62,479 nt of DNA from positions 1 through 62,479 of the forward strand of contig NZ_JAIVKY010000016.1 in assembly GCF_020524325.1 (NCBI RefSeq). Reading direction: 5' to 3'. The DNA is from Sutcliffiella horikoshii. GTDB lineage: Bacteria > Bacillota > Bacilli > Bacillales > Bacillaceae_I. A model generated the notes under the pieces. It was not told where the DNA came from. It did no database searches and was given only the letters and a program-made list of their open reading frames with translations. Numbering within the stretch: position 1 is the stretch's first letter; each line of letters begins with the position of its first letter. Below, piece after piece: positions 56,334 through 62,479 of this stretch. Made by a program: the position numbers and the translations under genes.

Positions 56334-56816
56334 TTACTTATTGTCCTCATCTTTTTCTTCTGCTTGTTCGTCCTCGTTCACTGTTACGTTCACTGTTACA
56401 TTTAAATCGTTTATAAAATCATCTTTCATTTCACTGAAATCCTTAATGAGGGACAAGCTCATTTCTTTCATGTCGTTTAAAAGTTTTTCTAAAGCTTCGC
56501 CACTTAAAGGTGTACTTTCTCCTTTTTGAACTTGTACCTGGGGCCCGTTGCCATTTCCTGAAGTGGTTTGACTATTTGTATGGCTATTATTATCTTTCAT
56601 GTCTTTTCTCATCCGCTTAAGATTTTGTTTTAGCGTATTCATTTCGGCTTTTAAAGAAGCTTTAAACTCTCTTAATGTGTTTTCATCCATCTCATTTGTT
56701 GTAACAGAAACATTTTTAATATTGGTTTGTACATTTGCTGATTGCTGATTATTGCCCGCTTCTTCTGAACTGATGCTATTATCTGAACTATAATAAAGTA
56801 TAGGTTTTCTTAACAT
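56334..56816 (-). CDS. Hypothetical coiled-coil protein
   Basis: The 160-residue product belongs to no family I recognise. It begins MLRKPILYYSSDNSISSEEA, has a Gln/Asn/Ser/Thr-rich segment (about 20-45), a charged coiled coil (46-76), a Gly/Asn linker, a second amphipathic helix (106-138), then the repeat NVTVNVTVNED and a very acidic end. AGGAGGTGAT is upstream; the start is ATG 56816 or GTG 56819. It is convergent with the Cys-rich gene. A CATATAGT box on the minus strand (56861-56854) resembles a sigma-E -10 but lacks a good -35. Confidence 0.7.
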   Translation of the reverse strand: MLRKPILYYSSDNSISSEEAGNNQQSANVQTNIKNVSVTTNEMDENTLREFKASLKAEMNTLKQNLKRMRKDMKDNNSHTNSQTTSGNGNGPQVQVQKGESTPLSGEALEKLLNDMKEMSLSLIKDFSEMKDDFINDLNVTVNVTVNEDEQAEEKDEDNK

Positions 56817-57008
56817 CACTACTATCACCTCCTTTTATGATAATGCTTATATCACTATATGCAGAGATTGTTGCTCGTTCTATGAAATTCCCCCAAAAAA
56901 GGCGGATCTCAAATGTCCCAATATCTGACTTGGAAAAACGTACTCATTCTTTGTACGCATGAAAGCCCTCGCCCATTAGGAAACTAATCGGGAAAGGGTG
57001 TGAAAGAG

Positions 57009-57449
57009 ATGACTGTAGTAACAACCTTCAAGGAAAAGCGCAGAGAAAAGCAGATGAAATATGAGCGCAAGATGCTGCGCGAGATTTCACTCGAGGTTTT
57101 ACGGACAAAGGTGAAGGATTTTTTCTCGCCATACTTAAAGAACAAAAAACAGGTAACTGCCATAGAAGAGGGCTGTCTTGATGTAGCAATTGAAGCTTAT
57201 CTTCTTGGTGCTTCATATAGTAAGTTTGGGTATTACGGTGAAAATGCAGAGCAGGTAAAGACGCGTTGCCATGTCGAAGAGAAATATCTAATTGATACCT
57301 TATACGATTATTTCTTGTACTGGGGTTCGATTGGTGACAATGATATGGTTCATGAATCTTTTTATATGACGTGCGACGCCTTTGTTGATTACTGGTGGCG
57401 CGAAGGATTTCATAAAGGAGAAAAAAGATACCGCATGAGGTTGCACTAA
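57009..57449 (+). CDS. ybaK: DUF2521 family protein YbaK
   Basis: The product of about 146 residues is conserved before cwlD in Bacillus. Its basic N-terminus (FKEKRREKQMKYERKMLREI) is followed by a helical body with EEGCLDVAIEAYLLGASYSKFGYYG. The function is unknown. ATG 57009 is preferred; GTG 57000 overlaps the GGAAAGGG ribosome binding site. Known relatives end in the same way (EKRYRMRLH-like). Confidence 0.85.
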   Translation: MTVVTTFKEKRREKQMKYERKMLREISLEVLRTKVKDFFSPYLKNKKQVTAIEEGCLDVAIEAYLLGASYSKFGYYGENAEQVKTRCHVEEKYLIDTLYDYFLYWGSIGDNDMVHESFYMTCDAFVDYWWREGFHKGEKRYRMRLH

Positions 57450-57453
57450 TTAA

Positions 57454-57481
57454 CATAAACTTCCCCCTTGTCCCATATAGT
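57454..57481 (+). promoter_or_regulatory. sigma-E promoter of cwlD
   Basis: CATAAA (57454-57459), 14 bases, CATATAGT (57474-57481). The -10 box and spacing fit sigma-E. cwlD is a mother-cell gene in B. subtilis, so the match agrees with known biology. Confidence 0.6.
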
Positions 57482-57511
57482 GTAAAGAGTGGACATGCGG
57501 GAGGGGTACAT

Positions 57512-58234
57512 ATGCAAAGGTGGAAATTCTGGGCTTTTCTTACGGTAATCTTAACGGTGACCGCCGTTTTTCAATATCAATTGTTTTCAAAAGACACATG
57601 GGAACAGTGGAGTCTGCCATTGAGCGGGAAGATTATCATCCTTGATCCTGGTCACGGCGGACCTGATGGAGGAGCCGTCGGTGGGGAGATATTAGAAAAA
57701 GACGTGGCCCTTGAAGTGTCCCGTTATGTGAAGGATTACCTTCAGGAGCAAGGGGCATTGGTATTGATGACGAGAGAAGAGGATGTAGACCTTGCAGATC
57801 CTGCGACAAAAGGATATAGCCGCAGAAAAGTAGAGGATTTGCGTAAGCGAATTGAGATGATTAACGAATCTGATGGAGATCTTTTTCTCAGCATTCACCT
57901 GAACGCCATCCCGTCACCAAGATGGAGAGGGGCACAAACCTTCTACCATGGGACGAAACATAAGGAAAACGAACGCTTGGCAAAGTTCATCCAAGAAGAG
58001 TTCAGGGTCAACCTTGAAAACACAGACCGTTATGCTAAATCAATGAATACGCTTTTTATCTTAAAAAACGCTGAGATACCTGGGGCTTTAGTGGAGGTTG
58101 GTTTCTTGTCCAACCCTGCCGAACGTGCATTGCTAAATACAGAAGAATATCAGAAATCATTAGCGGCTTCCATTTATAATGGAGTGATGCGTCATTATAC
58201 AAATGAAGAAGAATTACCCGATCCCCCTCAATAA
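57512..58234 (+). CDS. cwlD: N-acetylmuramoyl-L-alanine amidase CwlD
   Basis: The 240-residue amidase starts muramic-lactam formation in the spore cortex, together with PdaA and assisted by GerD-linked factors. It has an N-terminal membrane anchor (residues 7-25). The Amidase_3 motifs are ILDPGHGGPDGGAVGG (zinc His and Glu region), SIHLNA (His) and ALVEVGFLSN (catalytic Glu). GGGAGGGG precedes the ATG. Confidence 0.95.
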   Translation: MQRWKFWAFLTVILTVTAVFQYQLFSKDTWEQWSLPLSGKIIILDPGHGGPDGGAVGGEILEKDVALEVSRYVKDYLQEQGALVLMTREEDVDLADPATKGYSRRKVEDLRKRIEMINESDGDLFLSIHLNAIPSPRWRGAQTFYHGTKHKENERLAKFIQEEFRVNLENTDRYAKSMNTLFILKNAEIPGALVEVGFLSNPAERALLNTEEYQKSLAASIYNGVMRHYTNEEELPDPPQ

Positions 58235-58254
58235 CGAAAAAGGGGGATTTTTTA
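58221..58254 (+). terminator. Terminator overlapping the cwlD stop
   Basis: ATCCCCCT (58221-58228) pairs with AGGGGGAT (58241-58248), followed by TTTTTTA. The left arm lies within the last codons of cwlD. Confidence 0.85.
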
Positions 58255-58287
58255 TAGGCACATATCGATAAATTCATGTGGTCTATA

Positions 58288-58296
58288 TGTTATACT
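58288..58296 (+). promoter_or_regulatory. Extended -10 promoter of salA
   Basis: TGT-TATACT has the TGn element before the -10 box; no clear -35 is seen. It lies 60 bases before the start of salA. Confidence 0.5.
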
Positions 58297-58356
58297 AAAA
58301 TTGTAAACGAATTCAATTCTGAAAATAGACTATTAACACATAAGGGTGGGGTCACT

Positions 58357-59403
58357 TTGTTAACAGAAGCTAAAGTAGTACAGTTATTAAAAGATCTACA
58401 TGATCCGTTTTTACATAGAACATTTGAAGAAACAAACGCGATTCAAGAAATCTCCATCAAGGAAGAAAAGAATCATGTCAGTGTGAAGGTGGCACTTGCC
58501 AAGACTGGTACGGCAGAGCAAATGCAGCTCCAAAGTACCATCGTTAATCTTTTAAAAGAAGCGGGAGCGGCAACGGTTGGTCTGCGTTTCATGGAACTTC
58601 CACAAGAGGTAGTCGCGCGTTTTGGCGTGGAAGCTCCTAAAGAGGAAGAAACGCTGCTATCAAGCAACAAAACAACCTTCTTAGCTATTGCTTCCGGTAA
58701 AGGGGGCGTAGGGAAATCCACGGTTTCCGTTAACCTGGCAGTTTCATTAGCGCGTCTAGGGAAAAAAGTCGGCTTAATTGATGCAGATATCTACGGCTTC
58801 AGTGTACCTGATATGATGGGCATTACGAAACGTCCGGTCGTGCGCGGCGAAAAGATCATTCCAGTGGAACGCTTCGGTGTACAAGTAATCTCCATGGGCT
58901 TTTTTGTAGAGGACAACTCACCGGTTATTTGGAGAGGACCGATGCTTGGGAAGATGTTGAACAGTTTCTTTAATGAGGTGGAGTGGGGAGACTTAGATTA
59001 CCTACTGCTAGACTTGCCTCCTGGAACAGGGGACGTGGCGCTTGATGTGCACTCCATGCTTCCATCCTGTAAAGAATTAATCGTAACGACTCCTCATCCA
59101 ACAGCAGCATTTGTTGCAGCTAGAGCCGGGGCAATGGCGATTAAAACGGACCATGAAGTAATCGGTGTTATTGAAAACATGGCTTACTTTGAAAGCAAGA
59201 AAACAGGTGAGAAAGAGTATGTATTTGGAAAAGGTGGCGGAGACAAGCTGGCAGAAGAGTTGCAGGCGCCGCTTCTTGGACAACTTCCATTACAACAACC
59301 TGACTGGAATGACGATGACTTTGCACCATCCATCTACCAACAAGACCATGATCTAGGAAAAATATATTTGAGCATCGCTTCAAAAGTGGTGGAATTAGCG
59401 TAA
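58357..59403 (+). CDS. salA: P-loop ATPase SalA (Mrp/NBP35 family)
   Basis: The 348-residue protein has an N-terminal DUF59-like domain (about 1-90) and a MinD/Mrp ATPase domain with ASGKGGVGKSTVSVNLA near residue 110 and LLDLPPGTGDVALD. SalA in B. subtilis controls exoprotease expression through scoC, while Mrp relatives carry Fe-S clusters. The start is TTG 58357 (LTEAKVVQLLKDL) after AAGGGTGGGG. Upstream in-frame codons lack such a site. Confidence 0.92.
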   Translation: MLTEAKVVQLLKDLHDPFLHRTFEETNAIQEISIKEEKNHVSVKVALAKTGTAEQMQLQSTIVNLLKEAGAATVGLRFMELPQEVVARFGVEAPKEEETLLSSNKTTFLAIASGKGGVGKSTVSVNLAVSLARLGKKVGLIDADIYGFSVPDMMGITKRPVVRGEKIIPVERFGVQVISMGFFVEDNSPVIWRGPMLGKMLNSFFNEVEWGDLDYLLLDLPPGTGDVALDVHSMLPSCKELIVTTPHPTAAFVAARAGAMAIKTDHEVIGVIENMAYFESKKTGEKEYVFGKGGGDKLAEELQAPLLGQLPLQQPDWNDDDFAPSIYQQDHDLGKIYLSIASKVVELA

Positions 59404-59404
59404 T

Positions 59405-59447
59405 AAAACAAGCAGACCCCGTTACATATGTGGGTCTGCTTGTTTTT
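59405..59447. terminator. Bidirectional terminator between salA and gerD
   Basis: AACAAGCAGACCC (59407-59419) pairs with GGGTCTGCTTGTT (59432-59444), with AAAA to the left and a T-run to the right. It serves both convergent genes. Confidence 0.92.
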
Positions 59448-60080
59448 TTATCCACCCTCTGAACCGCCGCCGGACTCTTGCCCGCCTTCTGAGCCACTAC
59501 CACCTTCTCCGCCTTGACCACCGCCACCTTGTCCTTGCCCGCCTTGCATTTCTGAAGCGGCTTTTAGCAATAGGTCTTGTAGTTTGGCCTTAAACAAAGG
59601 ACTCTCAAAAGTTTCGGTGATTACTTTTTGAAGGTGTTTTTTATATTCCTGCCCGCTCATCACGGTAATCATTTGCTTTTCCATTTCAGGATCTTGCAGA
59701 ATCTGAACCATCATAGCCTGATATTCAGGATCCTTCATTAAATCCTTAATAAGCTTCTCATGCTCTTTTTGCATGCTCTTTGCAAAAGTCTCGGCAAACT
59801 TAGGATCTTCAAACGCCTTTTTCCAAAATTCTACGCCTTTTTCGCTGTCCAATGTCTGCTCAATTGATTTTGTAACGACTTCCTGATCCAAGACAAAGTT
59901 AGCTTTCATCTTATCATCAGCCATGATTTCTTCAATCGCTTTTTTACCGTCGTCTGTCTTTAATATATCAACAACCATTTTTTTGGTTTCGTCGTAATCC
60001 ATTTGACCGCCTTTTTCACTCTCTGCACAACCAGTAAGAAGGAGGGAAAGAAGGAGTGGCGGCAAAAGGTAGCTTTTCAT
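59448..60080 (-). CDS. gerD: Spore germination lipoprotein GerD
   Basis: The 210-residue lipoprotein has the signal sequence MKSYLLPPLLLSLLLTGC, with lipobox LTGC. It is needed for clustering germination receptors in the spore inner membrane. The body is helical and charged (residues 25-175). The C-terminus is an unusual Gly/Gln/Ser-rich tail (about 176-210), as in Bacillus GerD. ATG 60080 has GGAAGGAG upstream; the longer frame from 60128 is rejected. Confidence 0.93.
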   Translation of the reverse strand: MKSYLLPPLLLSLLLTGCAESEKGGQMDYDETKKMVVDILKTDDGKKAIEEIMADDKMKANFVLDQEVVTKSIEQTLDSEKGVEFWKKAFEDPKFAETFAKSMQKEHEKLIKDLMKDPEYQAMMVQILQDPEMEKQMITVMSGQEYKKHLQKVITETFESPLFKAKLQDLLLKAASEMQGGQGQGGGGQGGEGGSGSEGGQESGGGSEGG

Positions 60081-60115
60081 CAAGAAAACTCCTTCCAACA
60101 TGTATTTCATACGAT

Positions 60116-60145
60116 TAATATGTGACAAAGTTAATCAAATATACA
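60116..60145 (-). promoter_or_regulatory. sigma-G promoter of gerD
   Basis: On the minus strand, TGTATA (60145-60140), 17 bases, CATATTA (60122-60116). Both fit the forespore sigma-G pattern, in agreement with known sigma-G control of gerD. Confidence 0.65.
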
Positions 60146-60185
60146 AATTTGCATGGTACGGATTATGGATTTTTACTGGTTACAT

Positions 60186-60194
60186 TGGTAAAAT
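60186..60194 (+). promoter_or_regulatory. Extended -10 promoter of kbaA
   Basis: TGG-TAAAAT is an extended -10 box; TGGATT at 60166 is a weak -35 with a 17-base spacer. It lies 44 bases before kbaA. Confidence 0.45.
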
Positions 60195-60237
60195 GTAAAC
60201 TAGTGTCTTTAATCTGTGTTAAATGGAGGAAAAGAAA

Positions 60238-60840
60238 GTGAACAGTCGTAATTGGGTTCGATTATTTCTTTCCACGCTACTAGTCGGAGCGGTAACAACC
60301 GTTATTGTTGCGTTCATAGTCCGTTGGGATCAACATACAGCACAATTTGCAAATGGAGAATACCTTCAATTCCTATCCATCATCGCTTGGTACATTGGAG
60401 TAGGTTTGATATTCAGCATCATCAGTCAAATGGGTTTCTTTGCTTACTTGACCATTCACCGATTCGGTTTGGGGATCTTTAAATCCCTTTGGAGTGCCGT
60501 GCAATTGGTGTTGATCATTTTTGTTTTATTTGATCTTGTGTATTTCCGTTATATATCTTTTGCAAACGAAGGAGATTCCTTACTTCCTTATTTCGCATTT
60601 CCAATTTTTCTTTTAGTGTACGGCCTGATCGTAGCGTATGTGAAAAAGGCTCAAACCAATAAACACGCATTCATTCCTGCGTTGTTCTTTATGGTAGTGG
60701 TAACAACGATTGAGTGGTTCCCAGCACTTAGGGAAAATGAACCTGGTTGGCTGTTATTCATGCTGTTCCCTTTATTAGCATGTAATTCTTATCAGCTACT
60801 ATTGTTGCACCGGTTAAATAAAACCTCTGCAGCAAAATAA
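60238..60840 (+). CDS. kbaA: KinB-signalling membrane protein KbaA
   Basis: The 200-residue protein has six hydrophobic segments (about 10-30, 45-66, 78-98, 115-136, 148-166 and 172-192). KbaA activates the KinB kinase of the sporulation phosphorelay in B. subtilis. I chose GTG 60238 (VNSRNWVRLF) because GGAGG (60225-60229) is 8 bases before it; the ATG at 60223 runs into that site. Placement between gerD and pdaB is typical. Confidence 0.9.
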   Translation: MNSRNWVRLFLSTLLVGAVTTVIVAFIVRWDQHTAQFANGEYLQFLSIIAWYIGVGLIFSIISQMGFFAYLTIHRFGLGIFKSLWSAVQLVLIIFVLFDLVYFRYISFANEGDSLLPYFAFPIFLLVYGLIVAYVKKAQTNKHAFIPALFFMVVVTTIEWFPALRENEPGWLLFMLFPLLACNSYQLLLLHRLNKTSAAK

Positions 60841-60841
60841 G

Positions 60842-60884
60842 AAAAAACGGCGCTTCTCCGATTTGGGGAGGCGCCGTTTTTTGT
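60842..60884. terminator. Bidirectional terminator between kbaA and pdaB
   Basis: AAAAAACGGCGC and GCGCCGTTTTTT pair, with inner TCTCC/GGGAG, closing both convergent genes. Confidence 0.93.
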
Positions 60885-60887
60885 GAG

Positions 60888-61652
60888 TTATTGTACTTCT
60901 TTGCTTTTGGCTTTCGTGTTGTTGATCAGTTCTGTTACGCTGCTTATTTCATATCCTTTTTCTTTAATGTACTGAATAATCTCTGGTAAAGCGTCCTCTG
61001 TTTGTTTGGCAGAGTCTGATGCATGAAGAAGAACGATATCCCCATTGCTTAAGTTCTTTGTCACATTGTCCACGATAATTTCTTTCCCCGGGTTGATCAG
61101 GTCATGAGAATCAACACTCCAATGTACCACAGTAAATCCGAGTGAATTGGCAATCTCAAGTACGCGCTTATCAAAAGCCCCTTTAGGCGGTCGAAGCAAA
61201 TTGACCTTCTTGACCTCTAGCTTCTCAAATACATCCAAAGATTTTAAAATATCCCTCTTCACTTTCAAGTCTTCAAGGTCCCGATAATTTTCATAGGCAT
61301 ACCCCATGCTCCCAATCTCATGTCCATCTTCCACAATCCGTTTCACGATATCAGGATGCCTCTCCGCCCATGAAGCAGATAAGAAGAATGTCACGCCGGT
61401 TACGCTATTTTGTTTTAATAAATCCAATATGGGAAGCGCCTTTTCATCTCCCCAGCTAATATCAAAGGACAATGCGACCTCCTTAGTACTGCCTTCTCCC
61501 TTATAAATTGCACGTGGCCCATCCTTGGTCGAAAACACCGGCTGGTTAGAAAAGTTTTCTATATATAAAATCCCTGCAGTGAAGAATGCCGCCAAAATGA
61601 TGATGGATAATTGCTTAAGCTTTCTTCCGTTAATAACATAGAAATTAGTCAT
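60888..61652 (-). CDS. pdaB: Polysaccharide deacetylase-like sporulation protein PdaB
   Basis: The 254-residue NodB-homology protein has an N-terminal membrane segment (about 12-32). It contains [14 protein letters not shown] (catalytic Asp region), [23 protein letters not shown] and LLHASD. The second zinc His of the usual H-x3-H motif is not evident, a trait I recall in B. subtilis PdaB, which is needed late in sporulation to keep spores stable. GGGGG precedes its ATG. Confidence 0.92.
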   Translation of the reverse strand: MTNFYVINGRKLKQLSIIILAAFFTAGILYIENFSNQPVFSTKDGPRAIYKGEGSTKEVALSFDISWGDEKALPILDLLKQNSVTGVTFFLSASWAERHPDIVKRIVEDGHEIGSMGYAYENYRDLEDLKVKRDILKSLDVFEKLEVKKVNLLRPPKGAFDKRVLEIANSLGFTVVHWSVDSHDLINPGKEIIVDNVTKNLSNGDIVLLHASDSAKQTEDALPEIIQYIKEKGYEISSVTELINNTKAKSKEVQ

Positions 61653-61794
61653 GCTTAGCCCCCTTGTCCACAGTATCTACTCTCATAAATATTCAGTAGG
61701 ACAAATCTTATGCAAAAAATATTTAGGAAAATGTTTCATAAAAACCGGTTTGGTGGAAAAAATACACTATAAAGTATTTTTTAGAGGTGAAGAA

Positions 61795-62031
61795 ATGTTA
61801 GGGATGTTGTTAAACAATAAAGAAGTGAAAGAAATGGAATACTTGTTAAAAAGAGAACTAGAAGAACTCTTACACGACTTTGATGATCATCGCATTGATA
61901 GAGTAGTAAAGCATGCCATGGAAGAACGATATCAAATTCTATACAAAATGTTCACCCGTATCGCACCGCCAACAGAGTGTATGAAATATATCCGATCCAA
62001 AGCTGTCTTTAGAGAAAGGGAATCCTTATAA
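61795..62031 (+). CDS. Small conserved hypothetical protein
   Basis: The 78-residue helical, charged product begins MLGMLLNNKEVKEMEYLLKR and contains FTRIAPPTECMKYIRSK at the C-terminus. I recall similar short proteins near rRNA operons in Bacillaceae, with no known function. ATG 61795 follows TTAGAGGTGA. A longer frame from 61651 would run through the pdaB promoter region and is rejected. It is divergent from pdaB. Confidence 0.75.
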   Translation: MLGMLLNNKEVKEMEYLLKRELEELLHDFDDHRIDRVVKHAMEERYQILYKMFTRIAPPTECMKYIRSKAVFRERESL

Positions 62032-62045
62032 GGACATTATTAATT

Positions 62046-62071
62046 AGCCGCAGATACTGTGGCTTTTTATT
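62046..62071 (+). terminator. Terminator upstream of the rRNA operon
   Basis: AGCC-G-CAG-ATA-CTG-T-GGCT forms a short stem followed by TTTTATTT, 15 bases after the small gene. Confidence 0.75.
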
Positions 62072-62142
62072 TGTTCAACCAACACTTATATAAAGATGAA
62101 AGTACGCCAGGAAAACAAATAAAAAAAACTTTATAAAAGTAG

Positions 62143-62172
62143 TTGACGGTAAAAGAAAATCCGTGGTATATT
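62143..62172 (+). promoter_or_regulatory. rRNA operon promoter P1
   Basis: TTGACG (62143-62148), 18 bases, TATATT (62167-62172), with TGG just before it. An A-rich block (AAATAAAAAAAACTT) immediately upstream could act as an UP element. Confidence 0.8.
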
Positions 62173-62229
62173 ATTATTCGTCGCTGCGAGATACATAAAC
62201 GCTTGCAAGACAAAAAATAAAAAAACATG

Positions 62230-62259
62230 TTGACATTAACTTGCTCGATGTGTTACATT
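62230..62259 (+). promoter_or_regulatory. rRNA operon promoter P2
   Basis: TTGACA (62230-62235), 18 bases, TACATT (62254-62259). It gives a tandem arrangement with P1, about 87 bases apart, as in Bacillus rrn operons. Confidence 0.8.
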
Positions 62260-62294
62260 AATAAAGTCGCTTCTGAGCGGCAAGTTGATGAAAA

Positions 62295-62405
62295 TGATCT
62301 TTGAAAACTAAACAAAACAACAGCGTCATAACGTCGGTTCTTCGGAACACGACAAAATGATTTAAGTAAGACAAGCTAGCAAATTTTGAGCAAAAGCTCA
62401 GACTC
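62295..62405 (+). promoter_or_regulatory. rRNA leader with boxA and processing stems
   Basis: TGATCTTTGAAAACT (62295-62309) is a boxA-like antitermination element. GTCGGTTC/GGAACaCGAC (about 62334-62353) and TGAGC-AAAA-GCTCA (62387-62400) are leader hairpins likely used in rRNA processing. Confidence 0.75.
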
Positions 62406-62479
62406 TTTATTGGAGAGTTTGATCCTGGCTCAGGACGAACGCTGGCGGCGTGCCTAATACATGCAAGTCGAGCGGACCT
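62406..62479 (+). rRNA. rrs: 16S ribosomal RNA, 5' end
   Basis: TTTATTGGAGAGTTTGATCC and the following GGCTCAGGACGAACGCTGGC are the universal 5' end of bacterial 16S rRNA. Only the first 74 or so bases are in the window. Confidence 0.97.

Overview
The window comes from the chromosome of a low-GC, endospore-forming member of the Bacillaceae, close to Bacillus in the broad sense. The evidence is gene order: 5S rRNA-ctsR-mcsA-mcsB-clpC-radA-disA, then the sigH-secE-nusG-rpl-rpo-str-S10-spc-alpha superoperon, then ecfA1A2T-truA-rplM-rpsI-ybaK-cwlD-salA-gerD-kbaA-pdaB. This is the origin-proximal layout of Bacillus subtilis, flanked on both sides by rRNA operons: a 5S 3' part at 1-111 and a 16S 5' end from about 62406. 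The species cannot be fixed from this window.

Region by region: 1-152 is the end of one rRNA operon and its terminator. 468-5160 is the CtsR heat-shock operon, with a consensus sigma-A promoter and a CtsR box. 5286-8937 holds radA, disA and yacL. 9194-10554 carries the MEP isoprenoid genes ispD and ispF. 10885-12336 is gltX. 12333-17324 starts with a Cys-specific T-box and runs through cysE, cysS, mrnC, rlmB and rae1 to sigH, which has its own promoter. 17375-29690 carries rpmGB, secE, nusG, the L11/L1 and L10/L12 operons with an L10-type leader, ybxB and rpoB-rpoC. 29711-34610 is the str operon (rplGB, rpsL, rpsG, fusA, tuf). 35003-50263 is the S10-spc-alpha cluster (rpsJ to rplQ, with secY, adk, map, infA and rpoA). 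50773-54005 encodes the energising module of an ECF vitamin transporter plus truA. 54024-55067 is rplM-rpsI with an L13-type leader. 55230-62031 is mostly sporulation and germination genes (cwlD, gerD, kbaA, pdaB) plus salA, ybaK and three poorly known proteins. 62143-62405 is the tandem-promoter leader of the next rRNA operon.

Almost every protein is a recognisable housekeeping protein, and most genes read rightwards, away from the presumed origin. The exceptions are gerD, pdaB and one unrecognised gene, all on the minus strand.

The least ordinary content is between genes. A family of seven 127-192 bp elements lies at 8966, 9911, 10578, 12696, 17996, 50296 (inverted) and 50510. Their arms differ between copies yet stay complementary, which looks like compensatory change, and two copies carry a shared insert of about 60 nt. 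They interrupt gene junctions that are usually tight (secE/nusG, ispD/ispF, rplQ/ecfA1). Other unusual items are three 52-bp tandem hairpin repeats after tuf, a four-tract G-run motif upstream of ctsR, and a Cys-rich protein with a duplicated C-terminal domain behind a sigma-E-like -10 box.
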